Assembly (NCBI RefSeq): GCF_002915575.1
Contig: NZ_PQGD01000006.1
Span: 186,001 to 250,000, forward strand
DNA from: Superficieibacter electus
Lineage (GTDB): Bacteria; Pseudomonadota; Gammaproteobacteria; Enterobacterales; Enterobacteriaceae
DNA length: 64,000 nucleotides
Direction of reading: 5' to 3'
Position numbers and translations under genes: made by a program. Each line of letters opens with the position of its first letter. Position 1 is the stretch's first letter. Below, in pieces: positions 8,302-18,428 of this stretch. Under the pieces are notes generated by a model. That model was not told the DNA's origin. It saw only the letters and a program-made list of their open reading frames with translations, and did not search any database.

Positions 8302-9222
8302 TTATTTATACCTGATAGCAGGGTTGATTGCGGCATAAAGCAAATCCACCATTAAATTAATAAGAATAAATTCCAGCGAAAAAAGCAGCACTTCTGCCTG
8401 AATCACCGGATAGTCACGCATCTCAACAGAATCAATCAGCAGTCGCCCCAATCCCGGCCAGTTAAACACTTTTTCCACGACAATCGAGCCGCCGAGCAAA
8501 AAACCGAATTGCAGGCCCATCATCGTCACCACCGGGATCATGGCATTACGCAAGCCATGCTTAAGCACAATCCAGGTTTCGCTGACCCCTTTTGCTCTGG
8601 CGGTGCGCATATAATCTTCGTTCAACACATCAACGAACGAGGCACGGGTAAAACGCGCCATTACCGCTGCTACCGCCGCCCCCAGCGTCAGAGAAGGCAG
8701 AATATAATGCCGCCAGCTGTCAGCGCCAACGGTTGGCAGCCAGCCGAGTTCAACAGAGAAGACCTGCATCAGTAACATGCCCAGCGCAAAGGCCGGAAAA
8801 GAAATGCCGGTAACAGCAAGCGTCATACCAACACGATCCGGCCAGCGGTTACGCCACACCGCCGCGACGATCCCCGCCGCGAGGCCAAACAGCACCGCCC
8901 AGGCCATGCTTGCCAGCGTCAGCCACAGCGTAGGCATGAAACGGCTGGCTATCTCCTGCGAGACAGGACGACGGGAGACCATTGATTGCCCGAAATCCCC
9001 CTGAAGAGCGCTGGTGATATAGTGCCAGAACTGAATATGCAGCGGCTGATCCAGCCCCAGTTGCTGACGCACCATGTCAATGACCTAGGCGTCAGCTTCC
9101 GGCCCGGCAATCAGCCGCGCCGGATCGCCGGGCAGCAGATGCACGAACAAAAAGACCAGCACGGCCACGATCAGCAGCGTTGGGATCAATCCCAGCAGGC
9201 GTTTGAGGAAATAGTTAAGCAT
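8302..9222 (-). pseudogene. gsiC: Glutathione ABC transporter permease gsiC with internal amber codon
   Basis: Permease GsiC should have 306 residues, and the full reading frame from the ATG at 9222 to 8302 gives exactly 306 codons plus stop. Codon 46 is TAG (bases 9085-9087) where K-12 GsiC has glutamine, in PEADA-Q-VIDMV. One CAG to TAG transition explains it. The 45 residues before it encode the first transmembrane helix and the [14 protein letters not shown] segment; the 257 or so residues after it remain intact, including the EAA loop [19 protein letters not shown]. Re-initiation at the ATG at 9075 would give a protein without the first helix. It is either a recent pseudogene, a readthrough gene or a sequence error. 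No other damage is visible. Confidence 0.9.
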
Positions 9223-9271
9223 TATTTCACGCCACCTTCATGCAGGCTGTAGCCCCAAGAGACGCTCAGCC

Positions 9272-10813
9272 TCACTGCTTGAGGTCCGCATTGTCAAAGC
9301 TAAAGCCGGTATCCGGCATGATATAAAACCCGGTCAACGTTTTACTGTGGGCGGAAACCAGTTTTTCGACCACCAGCGGTACCCACGGAGACTCTTTCCA
9401 GATGGTATCCTGGGCATCTTTATACAGCCGCGTTTTCTCTTGTGCAGAGTTGGTTTTCAGCGCGTCGGCCAGATCTTGATCTACCTGTTTGTTGCTGTAA
9501 AACGCGGTGTTAAAAAGCGCTGGCGGCCAGTTCTGGGTGGCAAACAACGGCGACAGCGCCCAGTCCGCTTCCCCGGTTGAAGCTGACCAGCCGGTGTAGA
9601 ACATGCGCACGCCGCTTTCTTTCTGCCCTTTACCTTCTACTTCCGCCGCACGCTGACCGGCATCCATCGCGGTAACCTGCGCTTTGATGCCCACCTGTCC
9701 CAGCTGCTGCTGGGTGAATTGCAGCACTTTCTGTGCCGTACTGTGATTGTGCGACGACCACAGCGTGGTGCTGAAGCCGTTCGGATACCCCGCTTCTTTC
9801 AGCAGCTCACGCGCTTTTGCCGGATCGTAAGGCCACGGCTGGTAGCTGCTGGCATTGGCAATGGCCGGAGGTACAACGCCGGTGGCTGGCGTGGCGTACC
9901 CGGCAAAAGCCACTTTCACCAGCGCCTGGCGGTTGATCGCATAGTTGATGGCTTCACGCACTTTCGGGTTGTCGAACGGTTTTTGCGTCACGTTCATACT
10001 GATGTAACGCTGCATAATCGACGGGCTGGCAACCAGTTCCAGCTTGCTGTTTTTCTCAAGCAGCGGGGCCTGCTCGTAGGGGATCGGAAACGCAAACTGC
10101 GCTTCGCCGGTCTGTAACATCGCTGCACGAGTGTTGTTATCCACCACCGGACGCCAGGTAATGGTATCCAGCTTCGGCAGCCCTTTTTGCCAGTAGTCCG
10201 GATTCTTTTTCACCTTCACAAAATCAGTCTGATTCCATGTTTCCAGCTGATACGGGCCGGTGCCAACCGGATGGAAACCAATCTCTTTACCGTATTTTTG
10301 CAGCGCCGCCGGCGAGATCATCGCCGTCGCCGGGTGAGCCAGCACGTTGATAAAGGCGGAGAAGGGCTGCTTAAGGGTAATTTTTACCGTCGCAGGATCG
10401 ATCACTTCGGTCTTATCAATATTCTTATACAGATTAAACCGTTTAAGGTGATTCTCCGGGTTGCTGGCGCGATCGAGGTTGGCTTTCACCGCCGCGGCAT
10501 CAAACGCCGTCCCGTCCTGGAACTTAACGCCCTGACGAAGTTTAATCGTGTAAGAAAGGTTATCATCAGAAACGGTGTAGCTTTCCGCCAGCACGTTTTG
10601 CAGCTTCATGTCTTTATCAAGACCAAACAACCCCTGATAAAACGACTTCGCGACCGCCTGAGATAACGTATCGTTGGCATCATACGGGTCGAGAGTCGTG
10701 AAATTCGAGCCGACCGCCACGACGACGTCTTTTGCGGCGAATGCGGGCGCGGCGACCAGCGCGGAAGCGATCCCGGCGGCAATCAGCCATTTACCTGTCA
10801 TGCGTTGTGTCAT
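9272..10813 (-). CDS. gsiB: Glutathione-binding periplasmic protein GsiB
   Basis: Substrate-binding protein of the GsiABCD importer, family SBP_bac_5 (oligopeptide type). 513 residues against 512 in K-12. The Sec signal peptide spans about 1-26 and ends AFA-A. The mature start [21 protein letters not shown] is characteristic, and the family signature [26 protein letters not shown] is near 265-290. The gene sits between gsiA and the damaged gsiC and appears intact throughout. An AGGAG lies seven bases before the start codon. Confidence 0.96.
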   Translation of the reverse strand: MTQRMTGKWLIAAGIASALVAAPAFAAKDVVVAVGSNFTTLDPYDANDTLSQAVAKSFYQGLFGLDKDMKLQNVLAESYTVSDDNLSYTIKLRQGVKFQDGTAFDAAAVKANLDRASNPENHLKRFNLYKNIDKTEVIDPATVKITLKQPFSAFINVLAHPATAMISPAALQKYGKEIGFHPVGTGPYQLETWNQTDFVKVKKNPDYWQKGLPKLDTITWRPVVDNNTRAAMLQTGEAQFAFPIPYEQAPLLEKNSKLELVASPSIMQRYISMNVTQKPFDNPKVREAINYAINRQALVKVAFAGYATPATGVVPPAIANASSYQPWPYDPAKARELLKEAGYPNGFSTTLWSSHNHSTAQKVLQFTQQQLGQVGIKAQVTAMDAGQRAAEVEGKGQKESGVRMFYTGWSASTGEADWALSPLFATQNWPPALFNTAFYSNKQVDQDLADALKTNSAQEKTRLYKDAQDTIWKESPWVPLVVEKLVSAHSKTLTGFYIMPDTGFSFDNADLKQ

Positions 10814-10842
10814 GTTATTCTCCTGAGGCCCCTGCCTGTTAT

Positions 10843-12687
10843 TTATAATGGTGAGCCAGAACGTGCAACGTAATGCCCCGGTGCAACCTGCTGCAACGGC
10901 GCAATCGCCACCTCTTCTCCTCGCTTGTAGATATTTCCCGGAATATCATCGGACAACAGCACACGTTGCGGGCGACGATGTGCGGGATCGGCCACTGGAA
11001 CAGCAGCCATCAATTTGCGGGTATACGGATGCTGCGGATTCTCAAACAGCGCGCGGCGCGGACCGATTTCGACAATTTGTCCCCGATACATCACCGCGAC
11101 GCGGTGGCTGATACGCTCCACCACCGCCATGTCGTGCGAAATAAACAGAAAGGCGATCCCCATCTCGCGCTGGAGGTCGAGAAGCAAGTTGATGATCTGC
11201 GCGCGAATAGACACGTCCAGTGCGGACACCGATTCATCGGCAATCACCACTTTTGGGTTCAGCGCCAGCGCGCGGGCAATACAAATACGCTGACGCTGGC
11301 CGCCGGAAAACTCATGCGGATAGCGCCAGGCATGTTCCGGCTTAAGGCCGACGCGTTCCAGCAGCCAGGCAACCCGGCGCTGTGCTCCGTCTGCGTCCAG
11401 TAACCGATGCACCCGCAGCGGTTCCATAATCGAATAGCCCACCGTCTGCCGTGGATCGAGCGAGGCATACGGGTCCTGAAAAATAAACTGAATATCGCGG
11501 CGTAGCGGCTGAAGTTTACTGGTCGGCAGCGTGTCGATGCGTTCACCATTGAAGGTGATAGTACCGCTTTGCGATTCGACCAGCCGTAGCAGCGCACGAC
11601 CGGTGGTCGATTTACCGCTGCCCGACTCCCCCACCAGCGACAACGTTTCACCAGGCCATAAATCAAAGCTGACGTTTTCGACCGCGTGAACTTCGCGGGT
11701 GATGCGATTGAAGATGCCGCCACGTAGCGGAAAACGGGTGATCAGGTCGCGGACCTGAAGGATGGGCTTGCCAGCAACCACCGTATCCTGCGCCGCCTCG
11801 TCCTCCTGCTCATCGCCAGAAAGCGGAAAACGCCGTGGCAGATCGCTGCCGTGCATCGCACCGAGTCGCGGGACGGCAGCCAGCAATGCGCGGGTATAAG
11901 GATGCTGCGGCGCTGTAAAAATCTGCTCCACGCTGCCCGTTTCTACCGCCTCACCCTGATACATGACCAACACCCGATCGGCAATATCGGCGACAACACC
12001 CATATCGTGAGTGATGAAAATTACGCCCATCGCCATATCCTGCTGGAGGACGTCGATAAGCCGTAAAATCTGCGCCTGAATAGTGACGTCCAGCGCGGTG
12101 GTCGGCTCGTCGGCAATCAATACCGCCGGGCGGCACGAGAGGGCCATGGCGATCATTACTCGCTGGCGCATCCCCCCCGAAAGCTGGTGCGGATAGCTGT
12201 TCAATACCGACTGTGATTCCGGAATACGCACCTGCTCCAGCATTTTTTTGGCTTCCGCCAGCGCCTGGTGATGATTCAGTCCCTGATGCAACCGGATCGA
12301 CTCGGCAATCTGTTCGCCGACGGTAAAGACCGGGTTAAGCGAGGTCATCGGCTCCTGAAAAATCATAGCGATATCCGCCCCGCGCACTCGCCGCATCTGC
12401 GATGCCGACAGTGTATTCGGCTCAATCGCCTGGCCATTACGACGACGCAATAAAAACCTGTCGCAGGAGACCGTTGCGCCAGCCTGTTCAATCAGACGCA
12501 TCAGCGCCAGCGCCGTGACGGATTTCCCCGAGCCGGACTCGCCAACTATCGCCAGCGTTTCACCGCGCTGCAAGGTAAACGACAGGTCGCGCACAGCGCA
12601 AACGCTCCCCTGCTGCCCGGCAAATGAAATGTTGAGATTGTTAACCGCCAGCACGTCGCCGGCAGCGAATGGTTGACCTTGCGGCAA
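10843..12687 (-). CDS. gsiA: Glutathione import ATP-binding protein GsiA
   Basis: Double ABC ATPase that powers GsiBCD. Two full cassettes are present: Walker A GESGSGKS near 60 and 350, signature LSGGMRQRV and FSGGQRQRI, Walker [11 protein letters not shown] and [10 protein letters not shown]. Oligopeptide-transporter C-terminal extensions follow each cassette ([24 protein letters not shown]). I place the start at TTG 12687, giving 614 residues. AAGGAG, overlapping the iaaA stop, lies six bases upstream, and the N-terminus then aligns with the 623-residue K-12 protein, entering the cassette at GDVLAVNNL. An ATG at 12738 is in frame but lies inside iaaA and would add 17 residues that look like iaaA-frame noise. 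Confidence 0.93.
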   Translation of the reverse strand: MPQGQPFAAGDVLAVNNLNISFAGQQGSVCAVRDLSFTLQRGETLAIVGESGSGKSVTALALMRLIEQAGATVSCDRFLLRRRNGQAIEPNTLSASQMRRVRGADIAMIFQEPMTSLNPVFTVGEQIAESIRLHQGLNHHQALAEAKKMLEQVRIPESQSVLNSYPHQLSGGMRQRVMIAMALSCRPAVLIADEPTTALDVTIQAQILRLIDVLQQDMAMGVIFITHDMGVVADIADRVLVMYQGEAVETGSVEQIFTAPQHPYTRALLAAVPRLGAMHGSDLPRRFPLSGDEQEDEAAQDTVVAGKPILQVRDLITRFPLRGGIFNRITREVHAVENVSFDLWPGETLSLVGESGSGKSTTGRALLRLVESQSGTITFNGERIDTLPTSKLQPLRRDIQFIFQDPYASLDPRQTVGYSIMEPLRVHRLLDADGAQRRVAWLLERVGLKPEHAWRYPHEFSGGQRQRICIARALALNPKVVIADESVSALDVSIRAQIINLLLDLQREMGIAFLFISHDMAVVERISHRVAVMYRGQIVEIGPRRALFENPQHPYTRKLMAAVPVADPAHRRPQRVLLSDDIPGNIYKRGEEVAIAPLQQVAPGHYVARSGSPL

Positions 12688-12697
12688 CGGCGTCTCC

Positions 12698-13639
12698 TTA
12701 TTCGCGATAAATTCCAATAGTGGGCGTATCTCCGGCATATCCCCACGCACGATACATTCCTTCGCTGTTGAAAGGCAGGACCACATTGCCTTCCCGGTCA
12801 ATAGCGATTAATCCTCCGCTTCCCCCCAGCGCCGGTAATTTTTCCATCACCACCCGCTCACAGGCTTCCAGCAGGCTCAGACCACCGTATTCCATAAGCG
12901 CAGAAATATCGTAGGCCGCGAGCGTGCGCATAAAGACCTCGCCAGTACCGGTGCAGGATACCGCCACGCTGGCATTGTTAGCGTAGCATCCGGCACCGGG
13001 TATCGGGCTGTCACCCACCCGCCCCGGCAGCTTGTTGGTCATGCCGCCGGTAGATGTAGCGGCGGCAAGATCGCCAGCTTTATCCAGCGCCACAGCGCCC
13101 ACTGTGCCCATTTTCGTACGTTCGTCCAATGGGGCAACAGAGTGATCCAGCTGTAGTTCTCCCGCCTCACGCGCGACAAGAAGCTGTTCATAGCGCGCCG
13201 GCGTGGAAAAAAGGGCGCTATCAACACGCTCCATGCCGTGCCGAAAAGCAAAATTCTCGGCCCCATCGCCGATGAGCAGAACATGGGGGCTTTGCTCCAT
13301 CACCAGACGCGCGGCCAGCACCGGGTTACGCAGGTGAGAAACGCCCGCCACCGCACCGGCTTTCAGGCTACGGCCATCCATAATACAGGCATCAAGCTCA
13401 TGCGTTGCATCGCGGGTGTAGACCGCACCGATGCCTGCATTGAAAAGCGGGCACTCCTCCAGTTGTCGTACCGCTTCGCTGACCACATCCAGCGCACTCT
13501 CGCCCGCCTCCAGCATTGCCTGGCCATACTCAACAATGGCTGAAAGGGCGGCAATGTACTGCTGTTCCCGCTCCGGCGTCATCTGCGCGCGCGCAATGGC
13601 TCCTGCTCCTCCATGAATCGCAATGACCGCATTTCCCAT
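12698..13639 (-). CDS. iaaA: Isoaspartyl peptidase / L-asparaginase IaaA
   Basis: N-terminal nucleophile hydrolase that removes isoaspartyl residues from peptides. The precursor self-cleaves between Gly178 and Thr179, and Thr179 in [11 protein letters not shown] becomes the catalytic nucleophile. Substrate-pocket motifs [15 protein letters not shown] (about 197-211) and CTGTGEV are present. Length 313, slightly shorter than the 321 of K-12, which has a longer C-terminal tail. It is the first gene of the iaaA-gsiABCD operon. The gsiA ribosome binding site overlaps its stop codon. It supplies amino acids from damaged peptides, which fits with the peptide import role of the operon. Confidence 0.95.
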   Translation of the reverse strand: MGNAVIAIHGGAGAIARAQMTPEREQQYIAALSAIVEYGQAMLEAGESALDVVSEAVRQLEECPLFNAGIGAVYTRDATHELDACIMDGRSLKAGAVAGVSHLRNPVLAARLVMEQSPHVLLIGDGAENFAFRHGMERVDSALFSTPARYEQLLVAREAGELQLDHSVAPLDERTKMGTVGAVALDKAGDLAAATSTGGMTNKLPGRVGDSPIPGAGCYANNASVAVSCTGTGEVFMRTLAAYDISALMEYGGLSLLEACERVVMEKLPALGGSGGLIAIDREGNVVLPFNSEGMYRAWGYAGDTPTIGIYRE

Positions 13640-13828
13640 GTTTCCCTTCCTGTTACAACAGCGTCACGGCTTTTTCTATAGATATCATTACCGTGGCAAC
13701 TCTTTTATACAAATTTTGAATATAGAAAGATGCGGCGGTGATGTAAAGGTTAAGCCGACGCTGGCATACAGCTAAAAGCCGTTTTCTGCCATAATGGCGC
13801 ATTCGATTTTTATCCGCAGGAGTTTTTT

Positions 13829-15064
13829 ATGAATGTTAACGCCGGACTGATACCGCTCGACGACGCCCTGTCGCAAATGCTCAACCGCATTGCCCCGTTG
13901 ACGGAAGCGGAAAGCGTTCCGCTAATTCAGGCCTTTGGTCGCGTCACGGCGCAGGATACCGTTTCGCCGCTGGACGTTCCCGGCTTTGATAACTCAGCGA
14001 TGGACGGTTATGCCGTGCGCCTGGCGGATCTCAACACCGACAGCCCTCTGCCGGTAGCCGGAAAAAGTTTTGCCGGGCAGCCTTTTCAGGGCGAATGGCC
14101 GCAAGGTACCTGCATCCGTATTATGACCGGTGCGCCGGTACCTGCGGCCTGCGATGCAGTAGTCATGCAGGAGGAAACTGAAACCAGTGAAGCGGGCGTG
14201 CGTTTTATCGCCAACGTGCGCGAGGGGCAAAACATTCGTCGCCGTGGGGAGGATATTCGCCGCGATGCCACCGTGTTACCGGCAGGAACTCGTTTGACCG
14301 CGGCGGAACTACCGATTCTGGCCTCGCTGGGCATTGCCAGCGTGAACGTAGTGCGTAAAGTGCGCGTCGCGCTGTTCTCAACCGGTGATGAGCTTCAGTT
14401 GCCGGGTCAGCCACTGGCAGAGGGACAGATTTATGATACCAATCGCCTGACGGTGCATTTAATGCTGGATCAGCTCGGCTGTGAGGTGATCAATTTAGGT
14501 ATTGTGCGCGACTCACCGCAGCAGTTGCGGGAGACTTTTCTGCGCGCGCGCCAGCAGGCGGACGTTGTAATAAGCTCAGGCGGCGTCTCGGTGGGTGAAG
14601 CGGACTATACCAAAACCATTCTTGACGAACTGGGCGAGATTGCGTTCTGGAAACTGGCGATCAAACCGGGAAAACCTTTCGCCTTTGGCACCCTTGGCGA
14701 TAGCTGGTTTTGTGGACTGCCAGGTAACCCGGTCTCAGCAGCCCTTACCTTTTATCAGCTGGTACAGCCGCTGCTGGCGAAGCTCAGCGGCAACACTACG
14801 GCAATCCTGCCGCCGCGCCAGCGGGTACGCACGGCCTCGCGCTTAAAAAAATCGCCGGGACGACTCGATTTTCAGCGCGGGATCTTACAGCGTAACGCGC
14901 AGGGCGAGCTGGAAGTACATACCACAGGCCATCAGGGTTCACATATTTTCAGCTCGTTCAGTCAGGGGAATTGTTTTATTGTCCTTGAACGTGAGAGGGG
15001 CAACGTTGAGGCCGGTGAATGGGTAGAGGTAGAGCCGTTTAACGCCCTGCTGGGAGGCCTGTAA
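13829..15064 (+). CDS. moeA: Molybdopterin molybdenumtransferase MoeA
   Basis: Inserts molybdate into adenylated molybdopterin in the last step of molybdenum cofactor synthesis. 411 residues, equal to K-12. Asp59 in the conserved DNSAMDGYA (54-62) is an active-site residue. The MogA-like domain is seen at [11 protein letters not shown] near 180 and [12 protein letters not shown] near 247. A C-terminal beta domain starts around 325. The ATG has CAGGAG nine bases upstream, and CATAAT lies about 38 bases before the start as a possible -10. The gene is divergent from iaaA and its TAA overlaps the moeB start codon. Confidence 0.97.
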   Translation: MNVNAGLIPLDDALSQMLNRIAPLTEAESVPLIQAFGRVTAQDTVSPLDVPGFDNSAMDGYAVRLADLNTDSPLPVAGKSFAGQPFQGEWPQGTCIRIMTGAPVPAACDAVVMQEETETSEAGVRFIANVREGQNIRRRGEDIRRDATVLPAGTRLTAAELPILASLGIASVNVVRKVRVALFSTGDELQLPGQPLAEGQIYDTNRLTVHLMLDQLGCEVINLGIVRDSPQQLRETFLRARQQADVVISSGGVSVGEADYTKTILDELGEIAFWKLAIKPGKPFAFGTLGDSWFCGLPGNPVSAALTFYQLVQPLLAKLSGNTTAILPPRQRVRTASRLKKSPGRLDFQRGILQRNAQGELEVHTTGHQGSHIFSSFSQGNCFIVLERERGNVEAGEWVEVEPFNALLGGL

Positions 15065-15816
15065 TGGCAGAGGAACTCAGCGATGCCGAAATGATGCGCT
15101 ACAACCGGCAAATCGTGCTGCGCGGGTTTGATTTTGAGGGTCAGGAGGCGCTGAAGGCCGCGCGGGTGCTGGTTGTCGGTCTGGGTGGACTGGGCTGCGC
15201 TGCGGCGCAATATCTGGCGGGCGCTGGCATCGGGCAGCTTACGCTGCTTGATTTCGACACGGTTTCCCTCTCCAATCTGCAGCGGCAAACGTTGCACAGC
15301 GACGCGACCCTCGACCAGCCAAAAGTACTCTCCGCGCGTGACGCGCTGGCGCGGATCAATCCGCATATTACCATCACGCCCGTTAACGCCCTGCTGGATG
15401 AGCGCGCGCTCTGCTCGCTTATCGCGCAACACGACCTGGTGATGGATTGCACCGATAACGTGGCGATTCGCCAGCAGCTAAACGCTGGCTGTTTTGCCGA
15501 TAAAATACCGCTGGTCTCAGGCGCGGCTATCCGCATGGAAGGGCAAATCTGCGTCTTCACCTACCAGCCTGGCGAGCCGTGCTACCGCTGCCTGAGCCGT
15601 TTATTTGGTGACAATGCGCTGTCCTGCGTGGAAGCAGGCGTCATGGCCCCGCTGGTGGGGGTGATAGGTTCGATGCAGGCGCTGGAAGCCATTAAAGTGT
15701 TGGCCCACTATGGCACGCCCGTTGCGGGGAAAATAGTAATGTATGACGCAATGACCTGCCAGTTCCGCGAAATGAAACTGATGCGTGCGCCGGGATGTGA
15801 GGTGTGCGGGGAGTAA
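15064..15816 (+). CDS. moeB: Molybdopterin-synthase adenylyltransferase MoeB
   Basis: E1-like enzyme that adenylates the C-terminal glycine of MoaD so that it can receive sulfur. 250 residues (249 in K-12). The nucleotide-binding loop VVGLGGLGCAAAQYLAGAG is at about 38-56, the LSNLQRQ arginine finger near 70, and the MDCTDN aspartate near 130. The structural zinc site has two CxxC pairs: CYRC near 173 and CEVC at the extreme C-terminus. Its ATG overlaps the moeA stop as TAATG, so the pair is translationally coupled. In K-12 fsaA and the ybiYW genes follow; here an Rpn-family gene takes that place. Confidence 0.96.
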   Translation: MAEELSDAEMMRYNRQIVLRGFDFEGQEALKAARVLVVGLGGLGCAAAQYLAGAGIGQLTLLDFDTVSLSNLQRQTLHSDATLDQPKVLSARDALARINPHITITPVNALLDERALCSLIAQHDLVMDCTDNVAIRQQLNAGCFADKIPLVSGAAIRMEGQICVFTYQPGEPCYRCLSRLFGDNALSCVEAGVMAPLVGVIGSMQALEAIKVLAHYGTPVAGKIVMYDAMTCQFREMKLMRAPGCEVCGE

Positions 15817-15821
15817 GTCGC

Positions 15822-15846
15822 CAGGCACCTTTAGCCGGGGTGCCTG
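15822..15846. terminator. Terminator between convergent moeB and the Rpn gene
   Basis: Inverted repeat CAGGCACC/GGTGCCTG with a 9-base loop, six bases after the moeB stop. An overlapping outer pair CGCCAG/CTGGCG (15819-15855) can form instead. No strong U tract, so it is probably a weak bidirectional terminator between convergent genes. Confidence 0.45.
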
Positions 15847-15860
15847 TAACTGGCGAGTGA

Positions 15861-16046
15861 TTAAATGCCGTGAGCCAGCAGTTCTTCGCGGCTCAGGCCG
15901 GTGATCTTCAGCACCGCTTCGCGCTCAATACCATTTTCAAGCATGGTACGGGCAATACGCAGCGCTTCTTCCTGACGGCCCTCCTGACGACCTTCACGTC
16001 TGCCATCATTGCGGCCTGCCTCATGCCATCTTTCAGCAAGTGTCAT
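15861..16046 (-). CDS. Candidate intragenic antitoxin RpnS (C-terminal 61 residues of the Rpn gene)
   Basis: In-frame internal ATG at 16046, codon 244 of the Rpn gene, is preceded by AAGGAGG with a six-base spacing, a better ribosome binding site than that of the full-length start. Translation gives 61 residues: [11 protein letters not shown], the GRxE repeats, and a helical end [10 protein letters not shown]. In E. coli, rpn genes are known to make such small C-terminal proteins (RpnS) that bind and block the long nuclease (RpnL). The start and site are seen directly; the antitoxin role is by analogy. Confidence 0.7.
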   Translation of the reverse strand: MTLAERWHEAGRNDGRREGRQEGRQEEALRIARTMLENGIEREAVLKITGLSREELLAHGI

Positions 16047-16775
16047 CAGCTCCTCCTTGTGTTGCGGTAAGCGTCTGGCGATATGGCGGAAAACCGAATT
16101 ACAATTTGGCGCATCGCCGCACCGCGCCAGATAATTAAACAGCGTTTCCCGCTGGGTGTCGGTATTGTATCCCATCGCCAGAAGCGAGACCAGTTGCTCA
16201 ACGATCATCATCAGGTCTCTCTGACGAATATGCTTTTGCACCAGCTCAAGCAGGGCTACGCGGCGGTGTTGCATAATCTGCGCGTCCGCAATGAAGGTGA
16301 TATCCACCAGCGGAAACGAGGTTGAATAGAGCTGGCGTGCCAGCGCCGGATCGGCAAATTCATCCAGCCAGCACAGGGGCCAGGGATACGGGCTTTCAAT
16401 ACCGTGATAAAAGAGCATGGGAATGACCAGCGGCAATTTTTTATTGCCTTTATCCAGATGGCGCTGCATCACGTCCATCGCATAGCGCATTAACCTGAAC
16501 GCCATCAGCGCATCGGGTGAACTTTGATGTTCAATCACCACATAAATATAACCTTTGCCTGCACAGGTATTCACCGACCAGATCACATCAGAATGATAAG
16601 CACGCAAATCTTTTTTCACGAAGCTTGCTGGCTCCAGCCTGAGGGTACGCAAATCGCACTGTTGACGCAGGGCTGGCGGCAGATGGATATCCAGAAAATC
16701 CTGTGCGGTCTCAGGGTGGCATAAAAATTGTTTAAACACCGCATCATGCGGTGTGGCGGTGGTGACCTTTTCCAT
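15861..16775 (-). CDS. Rpn family recombination-promoting nuclease (RpnL-type toxin)
   Basis: DNA endonuclease of the Rpn (YhgA/PDDEXK transposase-like) family; E. coli relatives cut DNA, promote RecA-independent recombination and act in phage defence. 304 residues. The nuclease core has Asp63 in HSDVIWSV and Glu82 with Gln84 in VIEHQSS, the D...ExQ active-site pattern. The middle [10 protein letters not shown] (near 127) is typical. A tetrapeptide repeat [16 protein letters not shown] lies near 254-269, before a C-terminal helical domain. A strong internal start produces a separate C-terminal protein. The full-length ATG has only a weak ribosome binding site. It stands alone between moeB and ybiV. 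Confidence 0.88.
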   Translation of the reverse strand: MEKVTTATPHDAVFKQFLCHPETAQDFLDIHLPPALRQQCDLRTLRLEPASFVKKDLRAYHSDVIWSVNTCAGKGYIYVVIEHQSSPDALMAFRLMRYAMDVMQRHLDKGNKKLPLVIPMLFYHGIESPYPWPLCWLDEFADPALARQLYSTSFPLVDITFIADAQIMQHRRVALLELVQKHIRQRDLMMIVEQLVSLLAMGYNTDTQRETLFNYLARCGDAPNCNSVFRHIARRLPQHKEELMTLAERWHEAGRNDGRREGRQEGRQEEALRIARTMLENGIEREAVLKITGLSREELLAHGI

Positions 16776-17032
16776 GACAATCCATTTCAGGGTTTACACG
16801 ATGGCGAAACTGTATCGACTTCCTTTGCGCTGCGCATGCCGGCTTTTTCGGTTTCACGCGGCGGATTCAGAAAATAATCGGCTTATCAGTAATCTGTTCA
16901 GCATGCTGGAATCAATGTCGCAAAAGCGAGCCGCCACCTGATCATAAGTCTGCACAAGCATAATTTATGCGTGCATTGCTTCGCTGACGCATTAAAATAT
17001 GCGGCATTGCCGTTTTCGCCAGGAGCACCTTT

Positions 17033-17848
17033 ATGACCGTGAAAGTTATCGTCACCGATATGGATGGTACATTTCTTAGTGACGCTAAAACCTATGACCG
17101 CCAGCGTTTTTTAACGCAATTTGATCAACTTCAGCAACGCGGTATTGAATTTGTGGTCGCCAGCGGCAACCAGTACTATCAGCTGATCACCTTTTTCCCT
17201 GAAGTGCGCGATTCGATTTCTTACGTTGCCGAAAACGGCGCGCTGGTTTATGAACACGGCCATGAGCTTTTCCACGGCGAACTGACCCAACGTGAATCGC
17301 AGATTGTGATTGGCGAACTGCTTAAAGACCCGCAACTTAACTTTGTTGCCTGCGGCCTGGAGAGCGCTTATGTCAGCGATAAAGCGCCGCAAGCGTTTGT
17401 TGAACTGATGGCTAAACATTATTACCGTATGCAGCGTGTGAGTGATTACAGCGACATCAATGACAAACTATTTAAGTTCTCGCTTAATTTGCCGGATGAG
17501 CAGATCCCTCAACTGGTTGATGCATTGCATGTCTCACTTGAAGGCGTAATGAAACCGGTGACCAGCGGCTTCGGCTTTATCGATTTAATTATTCCCGGCT
17601 TACATAAGGCCAGCGGTATTAGCCGGCTGCTACAGCGGTGGGATGTTTCTCCGCAGGCATGCGTTGCCATCGGGGATAGCGGCAACGATGCAGAAATGCT
17701 CAAGCTGGCGAAATATTCTTTTGCCATGGGTAATGCGGCCGACAGTATTAAGGAAATTTCTCGCTATACGACGGATGATAACAATCACCATGGTGCGCTG
17801 AACGTTATTCAGGCCGTGCTGGATAATACACCGCCGTTTAACGAGTGA
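17033..17848 (+). CDS. ybiV: HAD-family sugar phosphatase YbiV
   Basis: Cytosolic Cof-type HAD hydrolase that dephosphorylates sugar phosphates and similar small molecules; K-12 YbiV has a known structure and the same 271-residue length. Motif I DMDGTF puts the nucleophile at Asp9 and the acid/base at Asp11. Motif II ASGNQ is near 44, and motif [15 protein letters not shown] is near 218. The C2 cap lies between about 85 and 190. A CAGGAG lies nine bases before the ATG. The gene is separated from the Rpn gene by 257 bases with no other gene. Confidence 0.95.
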   Translation: MTVKVIVTDMDGTFLSDAKTYDRQRFLTQFDQLQQRGIEFVVASGNQYYQLITFFPEVRDSISYVAENGALVYEHGHELFHGELTQRESQIVIGELLKDPQLNFVACGLESAYVSDKAPQAFVELMAKHYYRMQRVSDYSDINDKLFKFSLNLPDEQIPQLVDALHVSLEGVMKPVTSGFGFIDLIIPGLHKASGISRLLQRWDVSPQACVAIGDSGNDAEMLKLAKYSFAMGNAADSIKEISRYTTDDNNHHGALNVIQAVLDNTPPFNE

Positions 17849-17855
17849 CACTTTA

Positions 17856-17876
17856 GCCGGAGCCACTCGCTCCGGC
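17856..17876 (+). terminator. Hairpin after ybiV
   Basis: Perfect 8-bp stem GCCGGAGC/GCTCCGGC with a CACTC loop, starting seven bases after the ybiV stop. No U tract follows. It also lies downstream of the convergent hypothetical gene. Confidence 0.5.
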
Positions 17877-17888
17877 AGTTGAAACCGG

Positions 17889-18341
17889 CTAATTAACCAA
17901 AATAGCGAAAAGTTTCCATGAGTCCCCTTCTTTGCGCATTAGTACCTTGATAGCACCTTGCGATCCATCGTTAAAGCTCACATTGCCAGAGAGGCTCTCT
18001 TCATTATTGACTTGCTCGATACTAGTAAAGCTGTAGTCTTCAATGTCGGAAAAATTCATAGAACGCGTTAACAGAATAAATCTATCCTCAGTCATTCTGC
18101 CTTGCAGGGCTTGCGAGCTTTGCTGATATGCCGCGACAGTTTGCCCACTTCGCAGAAGGTCAACTTCGGCTCGTGCCGCATCCTTCATACCACTAAGTAA
18201 GGTAAACCCCAGCGTGATAATAGCGCCTACAAAAACAATAACCCCGATAATAAGGCTTTTACGTGACTTTTTATTGTGCAGTGCGGACAGACTCACCTGC
18301 CACCTGGACTCCTGAATTAACGCAACCAGCGGGTCCATCAT
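17889..18341 (-). CDS. Hypothetical single-pass membrane protein
   Basis: I cannot assign this 150-residue protein. A charged N-terminus (HNKKSRKS, about 22-29) precedes one transmembrane helix at about 30-50 (LIIGVIVFVGAIITLGFTLL). The remaining 100 residues, beginning AARAEVDLLRSGQTVAAYQQSS and ending GDSWKLFAILVN, look like a small alpha+beta domain exposed to the periplasm. The long helix, then four strands ending in KxxxGDSWKLF..LV, resembles NTF2-like or DUF4019-type periplasmic domains; this is pattern reading only. It has little ribosome binding site and is more A+T-rich than its neighbours. K-12 has no gene at this place. Confidence 0.6.
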   Translation of the reverse strand: MMDPLVALIQESRWQVSLSALHNKKSRKSLIIGVIVFVGAIITLGFTLLSGMKDAARAEVDLLRSGQTVAAYQQSSQALQGRMTEDRFILLTRSMNFSDIEDYSFTSIEQVNNEESLSGNVSFNDGSQGAIKVLMRKEGDSWKLFAILVN

Positions 18342-18353
18342 TCTTAAAAAGAA

Positions 18354-18381
18354 ATAAAAAAAGCAACCTCCGTGTGGAGGT
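18354..18381 (-). terminator. Rho-independent terminator of ybiT
   Basis: On the minus strand a 6-bp stem ACCTCC/GGAGGT with a 4-base loop is followed by TGC and a run of seven U. It lies about 50 bases after the ybiT stop codon. Confidence 0.7.
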
Positions 18382-18428
18382 CACCAGAATAATTGCGGGC
18401 TTACAGTCCTGAAAGCCCACAATGGCAA

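Noticed and set aside
9081-9222. Alternative view that gsiC is simply a shorter protein starting at 9075
   Set aside because: The upstream 45 codons encode a conserved first helix and family N-terminus in the same frame, and the full frame equals the family length, so truncation by a stop is the better reading.
16753-16941. Short plus-strand frame between the Rpn gene and ybiV
   Set aside because: Overlaps the start of the Rpn gene, no ribosome binding site, no recognisable product.
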